This document shows, piece by piece, positions 9,698 through 19,122 of a stretch of DNA of 23,047 nt. Below the pieces are notes generated by a model. The model was not told where the DNA came from. It saw nothing but the letters and a program-made list of their open reading frames with translations, and searched no databases. The first letter of the stretch is position 1. The number at the start of each line of letters is the position of its first letter. Origin of the DNA: Larix sibirica (Eukaryota > Streptophyta > Pinopsida > Pinales > Pinaceae); assembly GCA_004151065.3 (NCBI GenBank), contig NWUY0304606008.1, positions 1 to 23,047 on the forward strand. Direction: 5' to 3'. The translations under genes and the position numbers were made by a program.

Positions 9698-9744
9698 CGG
9701 GTTCGTATCTCGATCTCCTAGCGTCCGATCGATCGGGTTCGTAT
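9698..9744. repeat. 11-bp direct repeat around a 12-bp palindrome
   Basis: CGGGTTCGTAT occurs at 9698-9708 and 9734-9744. The second copy overlaps the perfect palindrome CCGATCGATCGG at 9725-9736. Confidence 0.6.
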
Positions 9745-9847
9745 TATCACCCCCTCATTAATAAAAAAATACCCCAACATTCAATTTGACATCTTTCAAC
9801 TTATGAAGATATTTTTTTAGCATTTCTCATTCAATCTTGGCAGGAAT

Positions 9848-9864
9848 ACCCTACTATTAAAGGC
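9848..9864 (+). repeat. Palindromic-family element
   Basis: ACCCTACTATTAAAGGC: shared CCCTACTATT half with a shortened second half. Confidence 0.55.
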
Positions 9865-9954
9865 TGGAAATATAACTCCGCTGAAGCAAGCACATGATGG
9901 GTTCTTCAAATACTGTTTAAGCGCAACCACAATTCGATATTGGGTGCGGCTCTC

Positions 9955-9978
9955 GCCTTAAATAAGAATAGTAGGGGC
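9955..9978 (-). repeat. Palindromic-family element, long type
   Basis: GCCTTAAATAAGAATAGTAG followed by GGGC. The CCTTAAATAAGAATAG part is found inverted at 10176-10197. Confidence 0.75.
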
Positions 9979-10095
9979 TTTCATAGGCAATCGGTTCTAC
10001 AAATGCAGATATAGATAGATTCATCAGGTCGTTATAAGGAAATGCCTTTCTATGTAATAACTGGAACCCTATTGGGAGCTCAAATCGAGAATAAC

Positions 10096-10131
10096 GGCCC
10101 CTTATTATAAAGCAAGCCCTATTATTTAAGC
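10096..10131. repeat. Two palindromic-family elements
   Basis: GGCCCCTTATTATAAAGC and, immediately after, GCCCTATTATTTAAGC (10116-10131). They sit close together and may be nested. Confidence 0.6.
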
Positions 10132-10175
10132 AAGGAATAGTTAGAGAGAAGCGGCCAATAAGTGAGGTGGGGGAA

Positions 10176-10197
10176 GGGCCCCTATTCTTATTTAAGG
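10176..10197 (+). repeat. Palindromic-family element, long type, inverted to 9955
   Basis: GGGCCCCTATTCTTATTTAA then GG. It is the inverse of the 9957 copy except that TAG is missing next to the G/C end. A further relative, TAAATAATAATAGGC, lies at about 10208-10223. Confidence 0.75.
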
Positions 10198-10250
10198 AGA
10201 AAACCAACTAAATAATAATAGGCAATTAAGACTAGTAGGAGTTTTTATTT

Positions 10251-12201
10251 AGCCAGATAATAGATTGATATGGATCACCTTAAAGAGGAGTGGTTCGGCC
10301 CTTCATTTCCTCCATCATTCCTAGGTGCTCTCCCTATAAAAAAACCTTTTCATTCACCCTTGGAGCGCGTTCTATCGCCACTTCCAGTCCACCTGCGACT
10401 CGTTGCTGCCTACGACTCGCGTTCTAGCTTCTTTTTCAGAAAGAAAATAATTGCTCTTTAGGTCCCGACCTGGTCTTACCCTACTCTACTTCTTCACGCG
10501 TTATCATGCTGCCTTCCTTCCGATACATTTTTCTTAGGTGTACCAATAAAAAAAGTATGTCTGTATAACGCTGTACCTCCGGTCTCGCTCCACCTTGCGT
10601 CCTAATTAGGTGGGTCTTTAAAGCTAAGCGTTCTCACATTGAAGCGCTTACCAAAATTAGGGGGGGTCAACCAATAAGATAGGATTTATGCGGTAATGAT
10701 CCTCATCAACCCACCTGTATGTTTACCTAACCCAAAGTTGTTGTCTTTTCCCTAGGCCGCTTGTTCCACCCTGCCTGCATCATATCGATGTATTTTCTAC
10801 GCGCATAACCACATCACTCACTATTGTTTAAAGCAAAGTAGTAGTATACCAAAAAGAAACAAGGGAAAACATAGGGTGAGAAAGCAGCATCGGGCTCGCC
10901 CACTTTGCTTTCTTAAATTCCCACCTTATAAGGGCCTGGTTCTGAGCACTGTCTATCATCCCATACGCCCACTTTTGTTACCGAAATTCCCAGTATAAGT
11001 TGAACCAGCCTCCCCAGCAAAGGAAGAACAAGCAGCATCAGTTGAAGAGGCAGTGTTCGGAGTTTGGTTACAGGGTTTACAGTTTTTGCAGTAGCATATA
11101 TGTATTACAGTTGGTTCTTATCTTCAGATCCATGAGTTTTTTTCAGGTTTACAAAGTTTTACTTGGTCAACCCAGCAGGCCAGCAGGGCAGTTCAGTTGG
11201 CAGCGCTTCAGATATGTTGTTTTTGTCTTCAGCAGCTTGTGGTATTGATTTCTCCTTGGGTCAGTGTGTTTTGAGGCATTATCAGATTCTTGGCATTTTA
11301 TGAAAACTCTTTCTATGGTTTCATTTTAAAAATGCCGATGTTCCAGCAGTAAATTCTTTGTTAAGTATTTGGTTAATAATATAAAGTGTATAGTTTAGTA
11401 GGATATCCTTACTAATATAACAGTGAAACATACGAATAGGTACGATGACCGCATTAGTGATACAGAATGTTTGTGACATCAATCATAACTACGGATACAG
11501 TTCCTTCGCCCACCGCCAAGCCCCTGACGGAATGAGGTTGGCCAGGTTTTATTATATATTATACCTACGATTAGCAAAGTTACCTTTCCCTTATCCAATG
11601 AAATCCCCTTTGGCAGTGGCGGTACACACATTAATTACATTGGCCGCACACCAGGCAAGGGCTGCATGCCATGTTCTTTTATATTATTTATAAAGAAAAA
11701 GAGCAAAATGGGGTGAGGATTCCTCATTGGTTGATGAAAGTGTCTATTATTGTCAAGATATATGCCATTTTGAATATACATCATTCATATCCTTATGTGA
11801 TTGCTTGCTGGCTGGGATTGCTTAGTTTTTGCACACTGGTCAATTCTATAGTTAAAACTCGGAAATATGCTAAGGTCATTAGTAAGGCGGGAACTAATTG
11901 GTAGGTTAGTATTTGGGTGGGGTCTATCGAAGACATAATCCAAAATTTAATCCCTAATAATTGATTCTGGACATTTCCCGAAGACTTAACCCGTCCACGT
12001 CTCACAAGATTAAGAATATATAACTATATAGAAATAAATAAGCTAATGTGCGGAAAGGTTATAAAGAAAGAAAGGAAGGAGCAAAGTTTACAACATGTTG
12101 TTAATTTAGGATTATACAAGTAGGTGAGGTACATTCACTTATTAAACCAGGCAGGACATGTTGACGGGAGAGGAAGGGTTAAATACACCCGCCACGTTAG
12201 A
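10251..12201. other. Gene-less stretch
   Basis: Short plus frames at 10270-10461, 11000-11248, 11445-11693 and 11671-11904 have no recognised domain. The frame at 11000-11248 is CAG-rich (Gln-rich N-terminus) and compositional. No RNA gene is visible. Confidence 0.5.
10896..11000. repeat. Diverged 37-bp direct repeat, two copies
   Basis: TCGCCCACTTTGCTTTCTTA then AATTCCCACCTTATAAG (10896-10932) aligns to ACGCCCACTTTTGTTACCGA then AATTCCCAGTATAAGT (10965-11000), with a period of 69 bp. Confidence 0.6.
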
Positions 12202-12271
12202 CAATAAGAACGAATCAACCCTGGATAGAAGCTTAAACCTTTAGGACTAAAATAATGATTGATTCTTATTG
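12202..12271. repeat. Inverted repeat with 40-base loop
   Basis: CAATAAGAACGAATCAA (12202-12218) pairs with TTGATTCTTATTG (12259-12271), leaving out a small bulge. The loop is purine-rich. Confidence 0.55.
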
Positions 12272-13700
12272 CTCCCATGTTCCGGAGGAGCGCTACAGCC
12301 CGCAAAAGGCAAGAAAGGGCGGGAACAACAACAGCAACAACTTATACGAATACGGCAACTGAACCCACCTAACCTGCTACGTAGACTGTTTGTCTGCGCT
12401 AGACGGCCCACCACTTCGGTAGGGAAAAATAAGAGCTAATCAAACACTTCTTTCCTAATTATTGGTGACCCCCTCATACTACGTTGTGTACTATTTGCCC
12501 GTTGTCCCACGCCTCACCACCTAAACTGGGCTGAGTGAAGTGATAATAGAACAGGTCAAATAGAGAATAGCGATCCTTCCTTATCAGACCGGTAGTGCTA
12601 ATCATCCATCAATGAGTCGTTATCAGACTTACCTCCTGGAGCAGGGAGTAACTAAAAGATTTCCCTCCAAAATTAAGGAGTAATTATCAGGCCTTACCTC
12701 AGAAATAGAAGTCCGAAACTACTCGATATGATCTGTAGCCGGATATTTAGAGTTGGACTGGGAAGGGCTAAGCCCCCCCGAAACCTCCTTTACTATAGAT
12801 ATTCATCGGCCCAAAAGACTATGAATAAAAGTACTTACCAACTCACTAGCGTGAGTTGATAGCTTGCCTCACGAGCATAGAAGCGAGTGATTCCTCCTTC
12901 CTTCCCCACGAACGCTAGTGAGTCAATTATGAGGGCTGTACTTTTATGGATAAATTAATTGGCCTTCAAAGTACTATAATCTACTTCCTTTCCTTTATAG
13001 GATATTTTGATTTCAAAAATATACTCCAGACTTGGGGTGTGGGTTAAAAGCCAGCGATCATACGTGGGTTAAATACTCGACCAATCATATAGGTATATAG
13101 TGATTCATACGTTAGGGTTCTTTTCTCCATTCATTAAGTACTTTCTTAGCTAAATTGGCAATAAGTTATTTCCTAAAGCCCCACGAGAGCGACAGCTTAG
13201 TGACTGGCTACTGAATAGGATCTTTTTATTTGTAAAGAGAAGGGTGGTTAAAGGATCTCACTGGCCTGGATATTTAGGGAGGGATTGGGTCGGTCTCTAT
13301 GCCGAAATAGAATAGTACTCTGGAGGGCCCACTTGTGGATGAAAAGAATTGGTATTCTTGTGGGGTTTCAAAAATGAAATACTCTGGGCTGCTGGATGAG
13401 ATAGTCGTTTAGTATAAGTTGGTCAGTCGGTCTCAGTCAGTTTCATCAATTAGTAAACTAAAACCTCCATTTCCATCAACTTGATTTCATCTAGGCTATT
13501 AGTATAAGTCAACGAATCCTTACTGTAAGCACTTTATTTACCATTGCTTTCTTTCTTTATTACAGTTGGGATCTACCCGGCGGCACAACCCTATTATTAA
13601 CGTGAACGCTATAGACAGTTGGGTTCATTTTAATGCTCTCTTTCATAAGAAGAAAAGCACATGGTCGACTTTGCCCATAATTATAAAATCTCAACAGTTG
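12272..13700. other. Gene-less stretch
   Basis: Apart from the inverted repeat at 12825-12947 nothing is supported. Words such as TTAGTATAAGT recur near 13410 and 13499. A plus frame beginning at 13566 has no recognised domain. Confidence 0.5.
12825..12947. repeat. Two-part inverted repeat, 123 bp
   Basis: Outer arms ATAAAAGTAC (12825-12834) and GTACTTTTAT (12938-12947) are perfect. Inner arms ACTCACTAGCGT (12841-12852) and ACGCTAGTGAGT (12912-12923) are also perfect. The left inner arm continues into its own hairpin, ACTCAC-TAGC-GTGAGT. The structure resembles a small terminal-inverted-repeat element, but no flanking target-site duplication was seen. Confidence 0.75.
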
Positions 13701-13701
13701 A

Positions 13702-13924
13702 AGACCTATACTAAATACTCAGGTGGAAGAGGAAGCTCAGGAAAGAAAAGCTAAAGAGGAAGAGTAACAGCAGGCAAGAGAGGCCCTGGTTTACCACTCG
13801 GGTTAATGAAAAGCAGGAGAGACAAAGGCGGGTGCAGTCTAATATCCAAAGCCCGGGGGAACATATTAAAGGAATCACTAGGCTGGTCTTCGCTACCCAT
13901 ATGGCCCATTATAGTCCCAAATAG
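13702..13924 (+). pseudogene. Highly charged coding-like remnant (possible gag fragment)
   Basis: One frame reads VEEEAQERKAKEEE from 13723, meets TAA at 13765, then reads QQARE. A second frame takes over at about 13781 and reads RPWFTTRVNEKQERQRRVQS and on to a stop at 13922, ending ITRLVFATHMAHYSPK. The Glu/Lys/Arg/Gln-rich, heptad-friendly composition, carried across a frameshift, resembles the charged segments of plant Ty3/gypsy gag proteins. No zinc knuckle (CX2CX4HX4C) is present. Simple purine-rich DNA (GA/CAG words) could give the same composition, so this is a weak call. Confidence 0.25.
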
Positions 13925-14544
13925 AATAGCCTCTGGGTGTAGTAGTCAATGTGCTAGTCTCAGCGTTGCCGGGTGGAAGCAACAGGTACAGGGGCAGGGA
14001 TAAAGACTACGGGCAGGGACGGGCTGGGGAAACAACAGAGCAATAGGGGCCAGTAGGAAAAGTAACAGCAGCAGAGATAGTGGCTAGTAGGACAGGCATA
14101 AAACATATGGAGGCGGGGGCTAAGGCAAAGGGCTAGGGCAGGTCGGTAAACATCTGCAGGATCTGCTACTCTAGGTACCTCTCTACCTTTGCTTCTGCTA
14201 CTACCCATCCCTCTGCTCTAGCTTACTACCTTAGCTGCAGATGGTGGAGCGCAAAAGAATAACATTCGAAGCAGGAGATTCAAGAGCCAAGTAAAAGCAC
14301 TAGAGTTCAAAAGGATATTTAGTAATAATAGTAGTGAAATAATGAACATGGCGACCGCGCTTCCGCTAGTATGGCACACGCAGCGGGTATTGTTCCTCAG
14401 CTTATATCCTTCTCACGATCGATCCTGGTAAACCACTTACTGATTTAAATGAACCACTCGCCAGGGAAAGACTTTTTGGGGGAGGAGTGGGTTTTCATTT
14501 TTATCCCTATACCTACTATTATATACTTCATAATTCAAAAGGGT
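13925..14544. other. Gene-less, purine-rich stretch
   Basis: From 13975 to 14140 the plus strand is rich in CAGG, GGGCA and AGCAG words. The minus-strand open frame there (13960-14208) is compositional. The plus frame at 14449-14631 shows no domain. Confidence 0.45.
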
Positions 14545-14568
14545 AACCACTATTATTTAGTAGTGGTT
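14545..14568. repeat. Perfect 8-bp hairpin AACCACTA / TAGTGGTT
   Basis: Arms at 14545-14552 and 14561-14568 around TTATTTAG. The internal ACTATTATTTAGTAG is identical to the core at 8604-8618, which places this hairpin in the palindromic family. Confidence 0.7.
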
Positions 14569-14649
14569 CATGAAGGGTTATTTCATGATCGTATCGCGCC
14601 ATTGTGCATCGTATCCATGCATCGTAGATAAGGTAGTGGGAATATTATC

Positions 14650-14734
14650 TATCTCCTTAAGCCCTTACCTGGGATTCGTTATATAAGGTAGGAAGGTAGT
14701 TTAAGTAGGTATACTCCCCTTATCTAAGGAGATA
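14650..14734. repeat. Inverted repeat TATCTCCTTA / TAAGGAGATA
   Basis: Perfect 10-bp arms (14650-14659 and 14725-14734). The intervening sequence carries repeated AGGTAGG/AAGGTAG words. Confidence 0.6.
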
Positions 14735-15433
14735 TATCCAACCTTACTTAACTTAAGAGGATAACTCGATAGGCAACGTTCAAACATCCCCATAAGTGGC
14801 TCAATCTTTTCATAAATCCCGTATTTTGTTTTCTTGTTCTTTTTATAATTAGTAGTTTGCGAAGCGGCTTCTCCTTACTGCTGGTCAGCCAACTCGGACG
14901 GAATCCTAATCAGTATAGAGAATCCAATGAATCAAAGCGTCCTCTGCCTCCGCCATGTCAGTAGCCCATTCACTCGGTTTGCCAAAGTTGGAAGTTGCAT
15001 ATTGAACAGAAGGCGTACTGAAAGCGGATGGAACTTAATCGCTGTAATGGGATAATGCGGATTGAACGGACTGGGCAATGTGTACTGGGAATTGGGTGAG
15101 TGCAGGCATATAGTAAAAGGTAAGTCTATTCAGAGAATGGATTATTTCTCAGAATTATTTGTCACTACTAGCAATGCAGGAGACTCTGGTTATGTGATTT
15201 TGCATATATCTATGGACAGCGAAGGCACGAAGGCAAGGAACTTGGAAACGCTCTCAAACCTGCATTTTATAAAGAAAAGATTTGTTTTAGGGGTTGGGAG
15301 GCATTTTGAACCACAATGGGCCCTTTAGAGGCTGCTTACTCACTTTACTCGGTTTTATCCACTTACTGTACCAACCCACCTGTTCTCTTTACCAACCCAG
15401 TAGACCGGCTTACTTTCACTTAGATATTCGTTG
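14735..15433. other. Gene-less stretch with one unassigned frame
   Basis: A TTG-started plus frame (15062-15328, 88 residues) includes LGNVYWELGE, which superficially resembles a tetratricopeptide first helix, but no second helix or further repeat follows. From 15335 the plus strand becomes rich in TTACT/CCAACCCA words. Confidence 0.35.
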
Positions 15434-15538
15434 TACAGACTGTCTTTGTATTATGTTGCTTGGGTTGGCACTTAGAGTTTACATACTTGCTTACTAAACT
15501 TAGTTATTGGACAGACGGGCTTGCTTGGGCTGGCACTT
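15434..15538. repeat. Diverged direct repeat, two copies
   Basis: ACAGAC followed by GCTTGGGTTGGCACTT (copy ending 15473), and ACAGAC followed by GCTTGGGCTGGCACTT (15523-15538). Confidence 0.6.
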
Positions 15539-15580
15539 TGACCAGTTAGTTTTTTACCCGTTATATGCCTACTTGTTTCC

Positions 15581-15618
15581 TTTACTTACGTGCATGCTAT
15601 CAACATCAAGTACGACAA
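15581..15618. repeat. Dispersed repeat, copy 2 (partner 4595-4630)
   Basis: Contains TTTACTTACGTGCATGCTAT and a downstream TACGACAA, in the same order as at 4595. Confidence 0.55.
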
Positions 15619-15658
15619 CCCATCACTGGATACCCATTCAACAACACGCCATACCCTC

Positions 15659-15690
15659 CTTCGTAAGCTAATGCCTTCTTCGTAAGCTAA
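15659..15690. repeat. Tandem duplication, 19-bp period
   Basis: CTTCGTAAGCTAA occurs exactly at 15659-15671 and 15678-15690. Confidence 0.8.
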
Positions 15691-15756
15691 GGTAAATACC
15701 AATTATACCTGCCTATACCACCATCGGCCGAGTTTACCCATAAGCAGCGGGTATGA

Positions 15757-15830
15757 TAGTAAAGAAAAGGTTTGTTGGATAAGGAGAGGGAACCTAAATA
15801 AGAAAAGGTTTTGTTAGGGAAGAATGAACC
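15757..15830. repeat. Diverged tandem duplication, about 37-bp period
   Basis: TAGTAAAGAAAAGGTTTGTT...GGGAACC (15757-15794) is followed directly by TAAATAAGAAAAGGTTTTGT...GAATGAACC (15795-15830). Confidence 0.65.
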
Positions 15831-16561
15831 CGCCTTATCCGTTCTTTTTTTAATGGGTTAATAGTAACACGCGTTTAGGTTTTTATTTCGTTTTACCGGT
15901 AAGGTTATCTATATTAAACCTCTCCATCTGCTTTTCATTCAAGTGGTCAAATGATAATAGGAGGGTTTGGTTTACCCCATGCCCAACCTTCTTCCGGCTC
16001 GGATAATGAGAACAACAACGGAACATGGGCTGGTCGGACTTGGCGGACAGTTAGCTCTAGGCTCAAGCAGGCGGAAAAAGAGAAGGCAGATAGGTGTGAC
16101 TGTGTACTTGAGTTTTTCACGTCCCTAAGTCCTCGGGTTGGAGTAAGTTCGTAAGCAATCGAGGCGGACTATCGGTTCAAAGTGCGCGCTGTTGGAAACG
16201 GCTGTTGGTCACAAGGGGTGTGCTTATCTGTGCCATCTCCCTTCCCTATCCATTCTAAACGTCGTGAAATGCAATTCTTCTGTCAATCAAATGCCACTTT
16301 GTAAGTTAAGTTGGGGCTAGTGTTAATACAGCGAGCTATTATGTAAATCTAAATGTTTTCTAAGGTGGGTAAAGGGTAGCTTTATACTACTCCCTTTTAG
16401 ACTACTTTAGGCAGATTTATACGACTCTTAGTTATCCTACCCCTTACTTGCATATACCTTTTAGGCTTATTTATAGTACCCTTATTAATACTACTTTATT
16501 CTGAGAACTACCTGTTTAGTTACTTACACTATTACTTTATTATTTACTCTCTCTTTGCGCA
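15831..16561. other. Gene-less stretch, pyrimidine/AT-rich toward its end
   Basis: A short plus frame at 15951-16154 is hydrophilic without a known domain. From 16370 to 16555 the plus strand is low-complexity TTACT/CCCTT/TTTAT sequence leading straight into the second GNA array. Confidence 0.45.
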
Positions 16562-17005
16562 ATCTGCTTATGCTGCAAATGCTATTTTTACTGCTGGGAA
16601 TGATCCTGGAAATGAGGAGGCTGGGGATGTTCCTTTAACTAGTGCTTCTGGGAATTCTGTTGGTTCAACAACTGGTGATGCTAGAAATGCTCTGGGAACT
16701 GCTCTTTTCACGCTGGTTATGCTTGTAATTAGGCTGCTTGTGCTGAGAATCCTTATGTTCCTGGAAATGCTGGAAATAATGTTGATGCTGGAACTGCTAA
16801 TTGTAATTATGCTCCTGAAACTGCTGGTTATGCTATAAATTATTCTGTCAATATGGTGCTGCCTTTTCCTGGTTCTGCTGGTGCTTATTATGCTGGGAAC
16901 ATCGCTTCTGGGAATGCTGGGACTGGTGCTACTGGGGATGCTATTGGTTCTCAAACAGGAAGGGATACCCTCTCTATCGGGACCCATCCCATCCGGAGCT
17001 TCTAA
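16562..17005 (+). repeat. GNA array 2, with eroded reading frame
   Basis: Same words and orientation as the first array. From 16563 the frame reads SAYAANAIFTAGNDPGNEEA and on through GNSVGSTTGDARNALGT, then slips near 16710. From 16712 it reads AGYACN, TAG, AACAENPYVPGNAGNNVDAG and on to a stop at 17003-17005, leaving the repeat as GDAIGSQTGRDTLSIGTHP. The long minus-strand frame over this block (16568-16987) is Ser/Ile/Pro-rich and is the compositional complement, not a gene. Confidence 0.85.
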
Positions 17006-17013
17006 TATAAGGG

Positions 17014-17060
17014 ATCATAGCATTTCCTCCTAACTACGTGCATTCCTGGTATAGGGCTAC
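17014..17060. repeat. Diverged direct repeat, copy 1 (partner 17355-17410)
   Basis: TCATAGCATTTCCTCCTAAC then TACGTGCATTC, followed by TAGGGCTAC. It matches TCATAGCATTCCCTCCTAAC, TAAGTGCATTC and TAGGGCTAAC at 17355. Copy 1 directly follows the second GNA array. Confidence 0.7.
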
Positions 17061-17354
17061 AGATCATATATTTCTTGCAGGTATAGTAATAGTAAGAGAG
17101 GGGTAAGGTTGATCCATCATCCCTCCATTCCATCCATGCATCCATCCATCATCTGGTACTGCTTCTAAGAGAAAGAGTCATGGGTTGGCATCCATCACTC
17201 CATCGTCCTAGGGTTATAAGGGATTTGGTTCTAATTCCTGACTCGTATCAGCAGGGCTCCATCAGTGAGAACATGAGACCAATAAGTTGTTCATACATAC
17301 ATGGTACTAATATGTGATACCCGGGATTCATCATAAGGCAAGTAACTAAAGAGT

Positions 17355-17410
17355 TCATAGCATTCCCTCCTAACTAAGTGCATTCATGAAGTTCGTTATC
17401 TAGGGCTAAC
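17355..17410. repeat. Diverged direct repeat, copy 2
   Basis: Counterpart of 17014-17060 with a 10-base insertion before TAGGGCTA. The 340-bp interval contains CCATCCATC-type simple repeats (about 17120-17200). Confidence 0.7.
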
Positions 17411-18490
17411 ATGGTCTAGGTCTTCCGGCAGATAGGTTGTATAGTCGGTCAAAGATAGGGTAAAGGGTAAATAGAAGGCTCCCCTACGTGTTCCTGGCTT
17501 TCTCTTGGGGAGCACTATAAATTAAGAAAGTAGTTTTGGCTGTTGTTATTCCAGGTTGGGTAAATCACTTTAGAAATGTCATAAAAGAAAGGGCTTTCTT
17601 GCTTCAGCATGTGAGGAAAATGCCCCCGGTACCGAAGTTAGCGGACAGAGAGGGCTAGGGTGGGTAAGGTAAGTATGGAAGGCGCGGTTCGGTTAATGCC
17701 ACATTGATCTGCTCATGGGTCGAGTAATTCTACAACGAATCTAGGAGGAAAAGTCCTCAAATATAACCATCAGACTTTTGACTCAAATCATGGCATTCAT
17801 TCCTACCACTTTTGTGCTTTCACCTTTCACCATGGAATTTGAATAAAAAAGTAGGAAGACCTACTAATTTCATTGTTATGATTGTTCGGCTCGGCCTAGC
17901 TCTGGCCTTTATCCGGTTGGCTAGCCCATTTTTTATAGTGACAGCTGGAACATGAAATACACAATTCCTTGCTACATTAATGCGCACTAGAAAGCAGCTT
18001 TCCCGTACACGTACAGAAGGAGCTTTCCGTGAGACTAGAAGGAAGTAGTTGGTTTTGCACGCTATTCAATCCGTCTTTATGTGAGCGTAAAGGCGTAGCT
18101 CTCTCTGCGCTAGTCCTTGGCATCGTATTTACATCTCGTCCGGCTTATCTATATTATGAGAGGAAACCGCTTATACAGGCCCGGGGAGCAGAGATCTGTA
18201 TGGTAATATGTAGACGCCCTCCTGCCCCTGGGGATAGAGGTTTACTTCGCTTAGAAAGAGTGGACGTATCCTGGGGATAGGGGCATATTCGAATGATGCG
18301 GTCTTTTCCCTCCGTGCCTGTGCGTGCCGATCTATAGTAGTGCCCGTCCGTTATAGGTCTATCACATCCATTTTCCGCTCTATTGCCTTGGCCTGAGAAT
18401 GGCATAAGTGGGATTTTATCCTGCCTATGCTAGTAGGACTCAAATAAATGGATCAACAGGTCGATCTTGGTCAGTCACTGGATCATCCTC
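17411..18490. other. Gene-less stretch
   Basis: Overlapping frames on both strands at 18029-18405 have no recognisable domain. CCTGGGGATAG.GG occurs at about 18227 and 18270, and AGCTTTCC.GT at about 17995 and 18021. No intact gene or RNA is visible. Confidence 0.45.
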
Positions 18491-18493
18491 AAT

Positions 18494-18575
18494 AGTAGCT
18501 GGCTTGGCTACTAGCTTTCTGGCTTTAGAGTAGTTGCTAGTGGCTGGCTTGGCTTATATGGCTAGCTTTATGGTT
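18494..18575. repeat. Diverged direct repeat, about 46-bp period
   Basis: TAGCTGGCTTGGCTACTAGC...TTT is followed by TGGCTGGCTTGGCTTATATG...GCTAGCTTTATGG. In the phase of the downstream GNA frame it encodes Trp/Leu/Ala-rich sequence (WLAWLIWLALWFGFLAAAGS). Confidence 0.6.
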
Positions 18576-18585
18576 TGGTTTTCTG

Positions 18586-18780
18586 GCTGCTGCTGGATCT
18601 TTAACTGCTCGTGATACTTATGCTGCTGGTAAGGATGCTCTTGGGAATGCCGCTGAAACTGCTGGTTTTGATGCTCTTGGGAATGCTGTTCCTTCAACTG
18701 TTCCTTCAACTTCTGATGGAAATGTTGGTTCAACTGGTGATGCTGAGGATGCTAGTTCAACAGGCAAGTCAGAGCAAAAA
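18586..18780 (+). repeat. GNA array 3
   Basis: Same word set as the other arrays: GGGAATGCTGTTCCTTCAAC, GGTTCAACTGGTGATGCT. The frame is unbroken here (AAGSLTARDTYAAGKDALGN and onward to DAEDASSTGKSEQKA) and continues past the array. Confidence 0.85.
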
Positions 18781-19091
18781 GCTTGCTTCATTATTGGTAT
18801 GGTTGAGGAGGTTAACAATCCCAAAGTAAACATGATGATATGCAGGTAGAGGAGTAGTCAAGATGGAAAGTCCAATGCTAATCCTCCTCTTGATGATCCT
18901 CCTTCAGGTTTAGTAGTTTTACCACCACCTTCACATGGCACTAATTAGGCCCAACCTTGTGCTTTTACCGGGCCTATTGGTAGGTCCTTGCAGTGCCATT
19001 GTGTCCCTACTCTAAAATAGCGGACCTAGCTATGCTTAGGGTAAATATATCTATTATAGAGCTCCTTCAATTATTCTCTACACTAAGGCTC

Positions 19092-19122
19092 AGTGGATAT
19101 TACAGAATCTCCACTTAGACCT
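19092..19122. repeat. 31-bp exact direct repeat, copy 1 (hairpin)
   Basis: Identical to 20135-20165. The first 24 bases form an imperfect hairpin, AGTGGATATT-acag-AATCTCCACT (9 of 10 pairs). It lies inside the gypsy remnant and encodes VDITESPLRP. Confidence 0.9.

Larger units (their letters stand above)
6190..10250. other. Patch rich in short palindromic elements; no intact gene
   Basis: About 4 kb in which AT-cored, G/C-capped 17-27 bp elements occur at roughly 20 places in both orientations (listed separately). Between them lie unrecognised sequences with short open frames, mainly on the minus strand (7309-7656, 7947-8180, 9917-10207) and one on the plus strand (9327-9548). Several frames run through the elements, whose translations (YYSYLRR, CLNNRA) look foreign to the flanking residues. 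I could not match any flanking frame to a standard plant mitochondrial or plastid protein. Confidence 0.6.

Noticed and set aside
6214-10224. The palindromic elements as a CRISPR-like array
   Set aside because: Spacing is irregular (20 to several hundred bases), orientation is mixed and units diverge. There is no leader or cas gene.
15062-15328. Possible TPR protein (LGNVYWELGE)
   Set aside because: One helix-like string only, TTG start, and no second helix or repeat.
16568-16987. 139-residue minus-strand open frame over the second GNA array
   Set aside because: Ser/Ile/Pro-rich complement of the triplet array. The plus phase is the one shared by all three arrays.
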